Source: a virus
Strand: one strand, 5' to 3'
Length of the DNA: 64,000 nt
Virus record (IMG/VR): IMGVR_UViG_3300034044_000048
Coordinates: 1-64,000 of that record
Part shown: positions 15,402 to 25,397 of the stretch, one piece after another
Numbering within the stretch: the first letter of the stretch is position 1
Layout of the letters: each line of letters begins with the position of its first letter
Program-made: the position numbers and the translations under genes
Notes under the pieces: generated by a model
Told to the model about the DNA's origin: nothing
Seen by the model: only the letters and a program-made list of their open reading frames with translations
The model's database searches: none

Positions 15402-16300
15402 TGGGACATAATAATTATTCACTAAAATATAGAAAATTTGATCAACTTTATGATGATGTTGTTATTGATTTTAGAAATTTTAATTTAGAAGGTTTAATTG
15501 ATTCTCAAAACTTAATTAAAATTGCAAGAAGATGTAATTATGAATTGGGTTGGAGAATTTATAGAACTAGACAAGATGTATTAGAAATTGAAAATGGTAA
15601 AGTGAGATTACCAGATGATTTTTATATTTTAAATTATGCTTTTGTATGTGGAGAATATGAAGTTGTAACAGCTTTACCACAAGGAACCGATATTGAAGAA
15701 AGATTAATTGTACCTGATTATGTTTGTGAACCTGGACAACCAGATACTTGTTCTGAACCACCAACAGACCCTTGTGAAATAGAAGATCCTTGTACAGGAA
15801 CCTGTTTAACAAAATGTGGAGATGAATATCAATTAATACAAAAAATAAAAACAACAAAGAGGGTTTATAAATATAGTTTTCCTTTACATTTACAAGAAAG
15901 TTCATTAATTGATTGTAATTGTCCTAACTTAAAAGAAAATAATACTTTAAATAAAGGATATATAGAAAATGGATTTTTATATGTAAATTTTGATTCGGGT
16001 AAAGTTTATATTAATTACATGGGGGATATGATTGATGATGAAGGTAGTTTATTAGTCCCTGACCATGAATTAATAAATGAATATTATGAATATGCTTTAA
16101 AAGAAAGAATACTTGAAAATTTAGCTATGAATGGAGAAGATGTAAGTAATCTTTATAGTTTAATTTCAAGTAAACTAAGAGCTGCAAGAAATAATGCTTA
16201 TAGTATTGTTAATACTCCTAACTTTAAGGAGTTACAAAAAATGTGGAAAACTAATAGAAAAGCTCAATATCATAAATATTATAATATGTTTAAATCATAA
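15401..16300 (+). CDS. Ring/tail-hub protein next to the muzzle gene
   Basis: 299 residues. N-terminal helices (residues 10-60, with ARRCNYELGWRIYRTRQDVLEIENGKVRLPDDFYIL) resemble the adaptor fold of podovirus tail proteins. A cysteine-rich insertion at residues 105-150 (CEPGQPDTCSEPPTDPC and then CTGTCLTKCGDEY) looks like an exposed disulfide or metal loop. The C-terminal part is helical and basic (RKAQYHKYYNMFK). The gene is adjacent to the muzzle gene (5 bp). In crAss-like virions a ring protein is encoded directly upstream of the muzzle gene, which supports the call. Confidence 0.55.
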   Translation: MGHNNYSLKYRKFDQLYDDVVIDFRNFNLEGLIDSQNLIKIARRCNYELGWRIYRTRQDVLEIENGKVRLPDDFYILNYAFVCGEYEVVTALPQGTDIEERLIVPDYVCEPGQPDTCSEPPTDPCEIEDPCTGTCLTKCGDEYQLIQKIKTTKRVYKYSFPLHLQESSLIDCNCPNLKENNTLNKGYIENGFLYVNFDSGKVYINYMGDMIDDEGSLLVPDHELINEYYEYALKERILENLAMNGEDVSNLYSLISSKLRAARNNAYSIVNTPNFKELQKMWKTNRKAQYHKYYNMFKS

Positions 16301-16305
16301 TAGAG

Positions 16306-19300
16306 ATGGCTAAAAAAAATAAAGGATTAGGAAATACAGCTTCTGTAAGCACAAGAACTTTTAATAAAGGTATGGTTAAAGACCTTAATAAAAGTTTAAT
16401 TTCAGAAGGTGCTTATTTACATGCAAGAAATGCAATAAATAACTCAAAAACAGGAGATATGGGAGTTATTGAAAATGAACCTTCTAATCTTTTATGTGCA
16501 AGAATACCTTATACTGTAATTGGTTCAATCCATTTATATGAAGATAAATGGGCTATTTTTTCAACTGATGATGTAAATTCAGAAATAGGTTTATTTGAAG
16601 AAGACCTTTGTAAATATACTACAGTTGTTAATGATTCTTGTTTAAATTTTAAAAAAAGTAATTTAATAACAGGAGTAGCTAGAGAAAATTTTGAGTGTGA
16701 ATGGATTATTTATTGGGCTGATAATTTAAATCCTGATAGGAGAATGAGTATAGATAACCCTCCATATATTCAAATTCCTGATCCTAATAATACAGATCCA
16801 AATTGTAATGTTACAATAGACAGTCCAAATTTAGATTGTGATAAAATAAGGATTGCCAGAACTGTTAAACAACCTTGTATAAAAATAAAACCAGCAGGTT
16901 ATGGTGGAGAATTATTAAATGGCTCATATCAAGTTACAATTGCATATTTAGAAAATGGATTAAGAGTAACTGATTATTCTAATTTAAGTAATATTGTATC
17001 TTTATTTGACCATAGTAATGTTAATGGTAATATTGAAATTCATATTGATAATTTAGATGAGAATTATGATACTTATGAATTAGTGGTTTTATCTTTTATT
17101 AATAATAAATTAGTTGCTAAAAGGATTGGAGAATATTCAACAAACCAGTCAGATATTTCAATAGATAGAATTGATCCTTCTTTAATTTCAGTACCTCTTG
17201 AGTTTTTATTATTAGACATACCAGCTTATGAAAAATCTGAAGCAATTTTTAAAAATGGACCTTATTTATTAAGGGTTGCACCAACAACTAAATTTGATTT
17301 TAATTATCAAATATTAGCAAATCAAATAGAAGCAGAATATGTTGTAGTAAAATATCCTGCAAATTATTATAGAAATGCTGGTGTAAATGTAGGGTATATG
17401 AGAGATGAAGTATATTCTTTTTTTATAAGATGGGTATATGATACAGGAGATAAAACTTCTTCTTTTCATATACCAGGAAGACCTCCTCAAGGAAATGATT
17501 TAACAACAGTACCTTCCAACGTTTATGGAGGTACTGAATATTTATTTGAATCTACAAACACAGCTGGAACTCCTTTACCTGATTCAGGAACCACAAGTGA
17601 TGGAGGTATTATCTTTAAAAAAGGTAGAATGGCTTATTGGCAATCTACAGAAAAATACCCAGATGATAAACCAGAAGTTTGGGGAAATTTATGTGGTGAT
17701 TACATAAGACATCATAAATTTCCAGACAATTCAATTATAAATCATTTTGAACAAGGTGGTCAATATATAAATGTTTTAGGTATTAGATTTAAAAATATAC
17801 CTTTTCCTGTTGATAATCAAAATAATCCAATAAAAGGAATAGTAGGTTATGAAATTTTAAGAGGTAGTAGAGAAGGAAACAAAACTGTTTTAGCAAAAGG
17901 TCTTATAAACAATATGGGTACTTATAGAAATTATGATAATAATGGAAATTTTGAAACCATTTACTATCAAAATTATCCATATAATGATTTAAGAAAAGAT
18001 CCTTTTTTGTCAGTTTCAAAATTAAAAAATGACAAAGATAATGATGTTTTAGGAGGGAATGTTCAATCTTATGGTGGAAGTTGGTATAAGAGAAATTCAT
18101 TTTCATTTCATTCTCCTGATACACAATTTAAACATCCTTTTTTATCTGCAAAAGAATTAAAAATTTACAATAATCATTTTGGAGATACGGAAGGTGTATT
18201 TGTTTCTCCTTATAAACATCCAAGATTTAAAATAATAAACAATGCAGCTTTTTTTATAAGTATTCTTGTAGGTTTAGGTTTAGCATTTAAAAAATTAAAA
18301 GGTGAAGAAAAAACAATTATAACATCAGGAAATACAACTGATACAGTATTTATTCCAGCTCCGACAGGCTCTACAAATGCCGTAGGAGCTGGTGCTGCTG
18401 CATCAGGTGTATTTACTATAAATGGTAATATAGCAGCTATTTCAGCATCATACGGAGCGGGAATAGAATCTCTATTAGCTTTGGGAGGATTTTCTGGAAT
18501 AGCAAAACCTGGAAATGCAACAGCAGCGACATCTATTCTAGTATCTAATTTAATTCCGGGTTTAAATTCAAGTGTTATATATGAATTTGATCCTGTTGGT
18601 TTTGGGTTACCTGGTTTTTTAAAGCAGGCTAATTCAACTGCTTCTTTTTTAGCTTTTTGGGGTCAAAATACAGATGATTTTATAGAATTAATAAAAAACT
18701 TTAGTGCTTATAGACATCATGCAACAGCTTATCAATCTCATGCTTTTTATAATCATTATTCATCAGAACAAGTACAAGGTTTTAAAATAGAAAATGCTTC
18801 TTATATAAAAGATAGACTTCATAGTTTTGATAATATAACAATAAATAATTTATTTAGAAATGGGTTTATTGCTTTAAAAACTACTCAACAATTGCCTGAT
18901 CCTGTTATAACAGATGATTCAAGGTTTACAATGGGACAGTCTATAGGGGTTGATGAATCTAATTTAAATAAACATTTTAAAAAAGGAAAAGCAAGTTCCC
19001 ATTATGTAGCATTAAAGCAAAAGTTAAGAAATCAATATGGACAATTAGAAGGTATTATTCAAGTTCCAACAGCTTCTTGTTTTAAAGCTTGGGAAACTGA
19101 TTTATCTAATCCACCAAATGCTACATCAGATATTATATTCGGAGGTGACACTTACATAGGTAGATATACTGAAAAAAATACTTTTTTTTATTTTTTTGAT
19201 TGGTTATATGATATGCCTGACGGTTTAGAATATGATTATTTATTAAGAAAAATGATACCTTTTCCAACATATTGGATGAATACAGATGATTATCAAATTA

Positions 19301-21144
19301 ATGATTTCTTTAATGGTGTATTTAGTGGTTTGTGTGATGGTAGTGATTCTCCTTCAGGAGATAGTGATTCATCTGGAATATTACCTAATTCTTTTCATAA
19401 TTTTGAAACTTCTTATAATACTAATATTGATGATAACACAAACAATTGGCTTTGTAATGGTGGAATATCTTTAATAGTTAAAGATGCATTTATGTATTTA
19501 TTTAACTCAGGGGTTAGAGATTTTTTTGTTGAATCTGAAGTTAATGTTGAATATAGAGATTGGGGAGATAAAGAAGAAGAGAGACATTATGATCCTTATT
19601 TACATACCGCATATAGTGAGTTATTTAGAACAGACAGGATAAAAATTTTAAATTATTATAAGTATGATTACAGCTTGTCTATTTCAAGATATTATCAAGC
19701 CTACTCAAGTGTATCTTCATTACATGCTAGAGATTATGATCCAAATAAAGCAGAAACTTGTTATACACATTATGCAAAAAGAATTTTATATTCTTTACCT
19801 CAACAGTTAGAAGCTAAAAAAGATTACTGGTCAATATTTCTTGTAGATAATTATAAAGATTTTACAAGTAGAATTACTACTGTAAAACCTGTTGCTAAAA
19901 ATGGTGCTTTCATATTATTTGAAACAGAAGCTCCTGTGCAATTTCTAGGTGTTGATACTTTAGAAACAGATTTGGGTACTAAAATTACTTTAGGAGATGG
20001 TGGATTATTTAAACAAGCTTTACAAAATGTAGTAAATACTGATAGCTCTTATGAGTATGGTTCTTGTCAAAATAGATTATCGGTAATAAATACTCCTGCT
20101 GGTTTATTTTGGATTTCACAAAATCAAGGTAAGATTTTTCAATATGCTAATACTTTAATAGAAATATCAGCAAAAGGAATGAAGTGGTGGTTTGAAGAAT
20201 TTTTACCATATAAATTATTAGAAGATTTTCCTAATTTTGAATTAACTGATAATACTGTTATAGGAATAGGAACTCATTCAATATATGATAATAATAATAG
20301 TCTTTTATATTTTTCAAAAAAAGATTATAAAGTTAAACCTGAATATAAAGGTTTAATAAATTATATTTCTAATGATGATTTTGAAATAAATGGATTACCA
20401 ATAAAATTAGGAGATTTAAGATATTTTGATTCAGCTTCTTGGACAGTTTCTTACGATCCTAAAACACAATCTTGGATTTCTTTTCATGATTGGCATCCTA
20501 GTTTCATGTTGCCTTCTAAAAATAGTTTTATGACTATTTTAAATGATTCAATTTGGACACATAATAACAGATGTGATAGTTATTGTAATTTCTATGGTGT
20601 TGATTATCCTTTTGAAGTTGAAGTGGTTAATCCTACAGGTCAAAATGTAAACACTTTAAAATCTATAGAATATTTAATGGAAGTTTATGAATGGGCAGAT
20701 AATTGTGTAGATAAGCATCATGTTTTAGATTTTAATTTTGACAGAGCTGTAGTTTATAATTCAGAACAAGTTTCAGGAGAATTAAGGTTAAATTTAAAAC
20801 CAAAAAATGATCCAATTGCAACATTAAGTTATCCTAGAACTAATTTTAACAATATTGATATACTGTACTCTAAAGAAGAACAAAAATATAGATTTAATCA
20901 ATTTTGGGACATAACAGATAATAGAGGGGAGTTTTCAAATGCAAGAAGAGATATTTGGGTAACAGAAGCAAATGGTTATATTAAATCATTAAATCCTTTA
21001 AATTTAAATTATCAAAAAAACAATTTAGAAAGAAAAAGATTTAGACATTATGAAGCAAGTTTGTTACTTAAAAGAAGAGTTTCAGGAGCTCACAATATGC
21101 AACTTAAACTTATAAACAACAAAAATCAATATTCAATTAGATAA
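16306..21144 (+). CDS. Tail muzzle protein (crAss-like)
   Basis: 1612 residues, close to the size of crAss-like muzzle proteins. The N-terminus has the conserved-looking pattern FNKGMVKDLNKSLISEG then ARNAINNSKTGDMG and NEPSN (residues 20-65), typical of proteins that form the tail nozzle by beta-propeller-like repeats. Strands rich in Tyr, Asp and Asn dominate throughout. Residues 646-665 are a hydrophobic stretch (AAFFISILVGLGLAF) followed by a Gly/Ala/Ser-rich flexible region to about 770, a candidate for the mobile plug that closes the tail channel. An acidic Ser/Gly loop lies near 1015. The gene is last of the ring-muzzle operon. The plug interpretation is inference; the muzzle call rests on length, N-terminal pattern and gene order. 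Confidence 0.7.
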   Translation: MAKKNKGLGNTASVSTRTFNKGMVKDLNKSLISEGAYLHARNAINNSKTGDMGVIENEPSNLLCARIPYTVIGSIHLYEDKWAIFSTDDVNSEIGLFEEDLCKYTTVVNDSCLNFKKSNLITGVARENFECEWIIYWADNLNPDRRMSIDNPPYIQIPDPNNTDPNCNVTIDSPNLDCDKIRIARTVKQPCIKIKPAGYGGELLNGSYQVTIAYLENGLRVTDYSNLSNIVSLFDHSNVNGNIEIHIDNLDENYDTYELVVLSFINNKLVAKRIGEYSTNQSDISIDRIDPSLISVPLEFLLLDIPAYEKSEAIFKNGPYLLRVAPTTKFDFNYQILANQIEAEYVVVKYPANYYRNAGVNVGYMRDEVYSFFIRWVYDTGDKTSSFHIPGRPPQGNDLTTVPSNVYGGTEYLFESTNTAGTPLPDSGTTSDGGIIFKKGRMAYWQSTEKYPDDKPEVWGNLCGDYIRHHKFPDNSIINHFEQGGQYINVLGIRFKNIPFPVDNQNNPIKGIVGYEILRGSREGNKTVLAKGLINNMGTYRNYDNNGNFETIYYQNYPYNDLRKDPFLSVSKLKNDKDNDVLGGNVQSYGGSWYKRNSFSFHSPDTQFKHPFLSAKELKIYNNHFGDTEGVFVSPYKHPRFKIINNAAFFISILVGLGLAFKKLKGEEKTIITSGNTTDTVFIPAPTGSTNAVGAGAAASGVFTINGNIAAISASYGAGIESLLALGGFSGIAKPGNATAATSILVSNLIPGLNSSVIYEFDPVGFGLPGFLKQANSTASFLAFWGQNTDDFIELIKNFSAYRHHATAYQSHAFYNHYSSEQVQGFKIENASYIKDRLHSFDNITINNLFRNGFIALKTTQQLPDPVITDDSRFTMGQSIGVDESNLNKHFKKGKASSHYVALKQKLRNQYGQLEGIIQVPTASCFKAWETDLSNPPNATSDIIFGGDTYIGRYTEKNTFFYFFDWLYDMPDGLEYDYLLRKMIPFPTYWMNTDDYQINDFFNGVFSGLCDGSDSPSGDSDSSGILPNSFHNFETSYNTNIDDNTNNWLCNGGISLIVKDAFMYLFNSGVRDFFVESEVNVEYRDWGDKEEERHYDPYLHTAYSELFRTDRIKILNYYKYDYSLSISRYYQAYSSVSSLHARDYDPNKAETCYTHYAKRILYSLPQQLEAKKDYWSIFLVDNYKDFTSRITTVKPVAKNGAFILFETEAPVQFLGVDTLETDLGTKITLGDGGLFKQALQNVVNTDSSYEYGSCQNRLSVINTPAGLFWISQNQGKIFQYANTLIEISAKGMKWWFEEFLPYKLLEDFPNFELTDNTVIGIGTHSIYDNNNSLLYFSKKDYKVKPEYKGLINYISNDDFEINGLPIKLGDLRYFDSASWTVSYDPKTQSWISFHDWHPSFMLPSKNSFMTILNDSIWTHNNRCDSYCNFYGVDYPFEVEVVNPTGQNVNTLKSIEYLMEVYEWADNCVDKHHVLDFNFDRAVVYNSEQVSGELRLNLKPKNDPIATLSYPRTNFNNIDILYSKEEQKYRFNQFWDITDNRGEFSNARRDIWVTEANGYIKSLNPLNLNYQKNNLERKRFRHYEASLLLKRRVSGAHNMQLKLINNKNQYSIR

Positions 21145-21195
21145 AATAAATTTATTAAGTTTATATATTTAATTAAATTTTTATTATATTATTAT

Positions 21196-23031
21196 ATGAA
21201 GCAATTTATTAAGAAAAATAAAAGAAAAGTTTCTAGTAAAGAAAATAACTTTACTACTTCAGAATCAGTCATTTCAAATAAAGATAACAATTTTATGACA
21301 TGGCTAACTACTTCTGCTATGATGTCACAAACTGATAAACTTAATATGTTTAATGACAAAGCAGAAGATGGTAAAGAATTTATAGATTGGAATAATCAAC
21401 CTATAACTGTTGATAATAGAAATGGAACTTATCAAAAAACAAATAATAATATAGAGAGCTTTAAAAATGAATATTTAAAAGGTTTATCTCATGATCAAAA
21501 TATATTAAGAAACATAATTCCATTAGTTGATACTTTAACAGGACCTAAAAAATTTGAATATAAAGGTGAAATAGTACCAGAAGGATTTGATGCAAATGGT
21601 ATTAAAGTAAATGATATTAGTAAAAGTGGTTTTCTTAACAGAAATAGAACTTTAAATTATACATTAGAAGGAAGTGATAATTATAAACCAACTGATCCTA
21701 ATAAATTAAAGAAACAAAACATAAATCAAGAACAAGAAATAAATAAAATTTTTAATAATAAGGATTTAAAGGAGAATGAAAGTGATATACCTGTGTTAAA
21801 TCAAGATCAACTAAAAGGAGCGGGTTATGAAGATTATCAATATTCACAACCTTCTAATATAAAACCTTCAACTACAAAATTTAATCCTCAAGATTTTCCA
21901 AACATGCTTTCTCTTTTTGAAAATGGAGGTTATTATGATCCAAATACAGGGATGATGTTTTCTGAAGGAGGTCCTGTAAATCCAAATTCAGAAGTTAAAA
22001 AGAGATATATAAAAGACATAAATACACATGTTGTAACCCCAGATACTGGATATATTTTTAAAAATCAAGAAAACAATCCAGATGAGGTTTATTATCCTGA
22101 TAATGATTTTGGTGAAGAAGAGTCTTTTAATCCAGGTGTATATTCTGATGTTTCTCTTATAAATGGAGTTAATCTTTTAATGTCTGGAGATTTAAATGGT
22201 CGTGAGAAAATGTTAAAAAAAGTAAATAGGAATAACTTTTTAGGTTATCATGGTTTCAGAGGAAAAGATTGGAAAAATGGAATGTCTAAAGAAGAAATTG
22301 ATAACTTTAAGAAAGAAAATCCATTTTTTGAAAAAGGTAGAAAAAGAATCATTAATTATGATCTTAGAAATAATATAGATACTCCTGAAAAAAGAGTTGA
22401 ATACAAGCATCTTGATAAAGCTGAAATGGGAACCTTTTTTCCAACAGATGGTTATGATCCAACATTACTGAATGATATGTTTGGATCAAAAGGTTTTAGA
22501 GATTTATCAAGTATGGATCCTTCTCAATTAACAACCACACACGGTTCAATGGATTTTACAAAAGCATTAGGGGATAAAGTTGCAGAAAACACAGGAACTC
22601 CTAAAACTGAATTAGACCCTAGACCTTCTCCTTATGAAGATGATAGTCCGGACCTTTATGAAGGAAATGCTGAGTTTAAAAGAGTGTCAAGATTTAAAGA
22701 TAATCCTGCAGCACAATCTTTAGCAATATCTGCTGGTATAAATACAATAAATGCTATAGGAAATAAAGTTAGAACTAATAAAAGAGAAGAGGCTTTAAGA
22801 AAAAAAATATCTGACCCTTTTAGTTATTATGGTGTATCAGGTTCAGATAGAGGAGATTACATGTTTAATACCCCAACAGGTCCAAACTTTAGACCAGATG
22901 ATTATACAAGAATAGGATATGGTACTAAAAATGCTTCTTTAGGTTTAGAAGTAGGCTCAGAACTTGAATTATCAGATGCTGAAATTGAAGCTCTAAAAGA
23001 ACAAGGATATGAAATTGAATATTTAGATTAA
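21196..23031 (+). CDS. Cargo-region protein, Gly-Gly motif, Cys-free
   Basis: 611 residues with no cysteine. A polar, probably disordered first 220 residues leads to the short motif FENGGYYDPNTGMMFSEGGP (near 240), then a mixed region (KNQENNPDEVYYPDN) and an acidic C-terminus with LSDAEIEALKEQGYEIEYLD. The paired GG motif also occurs in the following gene, with spacing FKNGG...ANGGP. The gene starts about 50 bp after the muzzle gene in an AT-only leader, and its stop is 1 bp before the next start. Its place between muzzle and the giant genes matches crAss-like cargo proteins. Specific function is unknown. Confidence 0.5.
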   Translation: MKQFIKKNKRKVSSKENNFTTSESVISNKDNNFMTWLTTSAMMSQTDKLNMFNDKAEDGKEFIDWNNQPITVDNRNGTYQKTNNNIESFKNEYLKGLSHDQNILRNIIPLVDTLTGPKKFEYKGEIVPEGFDANGIKVNDISKSGFLNRNRTLNYTLEGSDNYKPTDPNKLKKQNINQEQEINKIFNNKDLKENESDIPVLNQDQLKGAGYEDYQYSQPSNIKPSTTKFNPQDFPNMLSLFENGGYYDPNTGMMFSEGGPVNPNSEVKKRYIKDINTHVVTPDTGYIFKNQENNPDEVYYPDNDFGEEESFNPGVYSDVSLINGVNLLMSGDLNGREKMLKKVNRNNFLGYHGFRGKDWKNGMSKEEIDNFKKENPFFEKGRKRIINYDLRNNIDTPEKRVEYKHLDKAEMGTFFPTDGYDPTLLNDMFGSKGFRDLSSMDPSQLTTTHGSMDFTKALGDKVAENTGTPKTELDPRPSPYEDDSPDLYEGNAEFKRVSRFKDNPAAQSLAISAGINTINAIGNKVRTNKREEALRKKISDPFSYYGVSGSDRGDYMFNTPTGPNFRPDDYTRIGYGTKNASLGLEVGSELELSDAEIEALKEQGYEIEYLD

Positions 23032-23032
23032 T

Positions 23033-25342
23033 ATGAGAAAGATAAAAATAAAGAAAAAACCATCTAAATCTAATTTAAAAAAATTTTTAGAAGGAGGAAA
23101 TATTAAATCTGTTAATAGAGGAAATGCTAACATTGAAGCAGAAAAAGGAGAAAGTGTTGTTGTTTCTGGAAATGATGGTTTAGATGAACATTATTCAATA
23201 GGTGGTAAAAAACATTCACAAGGAGGTACCCCTTTAAGTTTAGATACTGGTTCTTTTATTTTTTCTGATAATAAAAAGAAATTAAAAATAAAAGATAAAA
23301 ATATTTTAGAAGATTTTGGAATAACAGGAAGTAAAGGTAAGACTCCATCAGAAATAGCTAAAAAGTTTGATATAAATAAATATAAAAAAGTATTAAAAGA
23401 TCCAAACTCTGATAAGCTAGAAAAAGAAACAGCTAAAAAGATGATTAACAATTATAATATGAAATTATCTAAACTAGCTTTACTTCAAGAAGGCATGAAA
23501 GGATTTCCTAATGGGATACCTCAAATGGCTATGCCTTATGTTGAAGCAAAAGGTTTAGGAGATTACATAGGACAATTGAGTCAATCATTACAACAACAAA
23601 ATATGCAGCAATCTCCTCAATTTAAAAATGGAGGTTCTATTCCTAAATATGCTAATGGTGGACCTGGAGATCCAGAAAAGAAAAAAACAATAGACCCTAA
23701 GTATAAAAAGAATCCTATTTATGACCAATCTTCAGATCAATTTGATTGGAATAATATAAAAGTAGGAGATGTAATAAAAACTAAAGATGGTAAATGGGTT
23801 ACTGTTAAAAATATTCCTAAAAAATATGATTATACACAAGAAGACTTTAAGACAGTTTTTAATAATGATGAAACAGTAGCTGATAACTATGCTTATTTAG
23901 AAGCAATGTTTAATGATCCTGAAATAAAAAAGGAGTATGCAGAAAAAGTAAGAAAAGCATTATTAAATAAAGACTATTACAAAAGTAAGTATGGGAATAC
24001 TTCAGAAATGTATGATGAAGATTATATTAATGGTTTAGACGAAGATCAAATTATAAAGCATTTTCTTACTGGTCAAAAAAGAAACATGTCATTACAAGCA
24101 CATAAAATTGACCCTAAAGATTTTAATGATGTAGGTAGTGGTTTTAAAAAGGGCTTGTCTGAAGATAAAAAAGCATATTATGAAAAATTAGGTATTAAAT
24201 CTTTACCAGAAGCTTTTGAATATGCAGGAATACCTATCACAGAAGAAAATATAAAAGGTGGAGATTTAGGAATACAACAAGCAACTTATTGGGGATATAA
24301 TGATTTATTAAAAGAAAAAGATAAATATTCCCCAGAAATGCAACAAAAACTATCTAATTTTGATATTCCACAATATGGTGAATCAGATGAACCTTTAGTT
24401 GCTACAATATCTCCAATAGATTCAAAAGGTAAAAACTTATGGGGAAATACTTCAGCTGGACAATTATCAGTAGTTAAAGGTAATAATTTTGAATATGAAC
24501 CAATTGAATTAGAAGATGAACCTATTAAACCAATAGAAGACCCTGAATACAAACAAGATACTGCAAGAGATGAGTGGTGGGCACAAGATTTAGGTAATAT
24601 GGGTAATCTGTTTGGTCAAAGAATGAGATTAAAAAAATATTTACCAAATTCAGCTCAAATAGATTTAGAAGATCCTGAAGTTGTTTATTATGATCCATCA
24701 AGAGCTTTAGCTGCAAATGCTGAACAGTCTAATATAGCAGCTCAATCTGTAACTGCTTTTGCAGGACCTCAAAGCACTCATAGATTAACAGGGATACAAG
24801 GTAAGTCTTTTGCTAATGCAGCTAATACATTAAGTAATTATGAAGATAAAAATGTTGCTGTTGCAAATAATTATTTACAAAATGTAAATCAAATTCATAA
24901 TAAAGAAAATTTAGCTAATGCTCAAAGGATGAATACTTTACATGATCAAACCACAATAGCTAATCAACAGTATGATAATTCAAGAAGACAAGCTAATAGA
25001 AATTTATTTGAGGCTTGGAGACAAGGTTTAACAAATAAAAAGATGACACAAGCTGTTAATTCTATGTTTGACCAATATGAAACAATTCCTTCATTTGGTG
25101 GCGGTGTTTATTTTAAAGAAGGAAGACCTCAAGATCCATCAAAAGGATCAAGTTCTTCACAGACTTCTACTGATTATATATCTGCTTACAGAAAATTAAA
25201 AGAACAAAATCCAGATGTTCCTGATCAAATATTGAAAAAACAATTAGACTCACAATTTTCTAACACTCAACAATCTTTTGAAGATCCTGAATTAGAAAAA
25301 AAGAAACAATATTTAAAAATGATTTCTGGAATATTGGGATAA
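23033..25342 (+). CDS. Cargo protein 1-like, Cys-free
   Basis: 769 residues, no cysteine. Residues 30-100 contain the conserved-looking pattern NIEAEKGESVVV, HYSIGGKKHSQGGTPLSL and TGSFIFSDNKKLKIK-like strand, which I recall from cargo proteins of crAss-like phages. A Gln-rich stretch (QLSQSLQQQNMQQ, near 185) and the GG motif (FKNGG...ANGGP, near 200) follow. Residues 550-680 are Ala/Gln/Asn-rich helices (SNIAAQSVTAFAGP and repeated ANAANTL), like a helical rod. The C-terminus is Ser-rich then helical. It probably lies inside the tail or capsid as an ejected protein. The family call is moderately sure, the role inferred. Confidence 0.6.
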   Translation: MRKIKIKKKPSKSNLKKFLEGGNIKSVNRGNANIEAEKGESVVVSGNDGLDEHYSIGGKKHSQGGTPLSLDTGSFIFSDNKKKLKIKDKNILEDFGITGSKGKTPSEIAKKFDINKYKKVLKDPNSDKLEKETAKKMINNYNMKLSKLALLQEGMKGFPNGIPQMAMPYVEAKGLGDYIGQLSQSLQQQNMQQSPQFKNGGSIPKYANGGPGDPEKKKTIDPKYKKNPIYDQSSDQFDWNNIKVGDVIKTKDGKWVTVKNIPKKYDYTQEDFKTVFNNDETVADNYAYLEAMFNDPEIKKEYAEKVRKALLNKDYYKSKYGNTSEMYDEDYINGLDEDQIIKHFLTGQKRNMSLQAHKIDPKDFNDVGSGFKKGLSEDKKAYYEKLGIKSLPEAFEYAGIPITEENIKGGDLGIQQATYWGYNDLLKEKDKYSPEMQQKLSNFDIPQYGESDEPLVATISPIDSKGKNLWGNTSAGQLSVVKGNNFEYEPIELEDEPIKPIEDPEYKQDTARDEWWAQDLGNMGNLFGQRMRLKKYLPNSAQIDLEDPEVVYYDPSRALAANAEQSNIAAQSVTAFAGPQSTHRLTGIQGKSFANAANTLSNYEDKNVAVANNYLQNVNQIHNKENLANAQRMNTLHDQTTIANQQYDNSRRQANRNLFEAWRQGLTNKKMTQAVNSMFDQYETIPSFGGGVYFKEGRPQDPSKGSSSSQTSTDYISAYRKLKEQNPDVPDQILKKQLDSQFSNTQQSFEDPELEKKKQYLKMISGILG

Positions 25343-25345
25343 ATG

Positions 25346-25366
25346 TTTAAACTTAAAAGGTTTAAA
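25346..25366 (+). other. Small AT-rich hairpin
   Basis: TTTAAACTT and AGGTTTAAA pair over 9 positions (one G-T) around an AAA loop, just after the stop of the 23033 gene. It may be a weak terminator; it lacks a T-run. Confidence 0.3.
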
Positions 25367-25397
25367 ATTATTAAATAATAAATATTAATTTAGCAAT

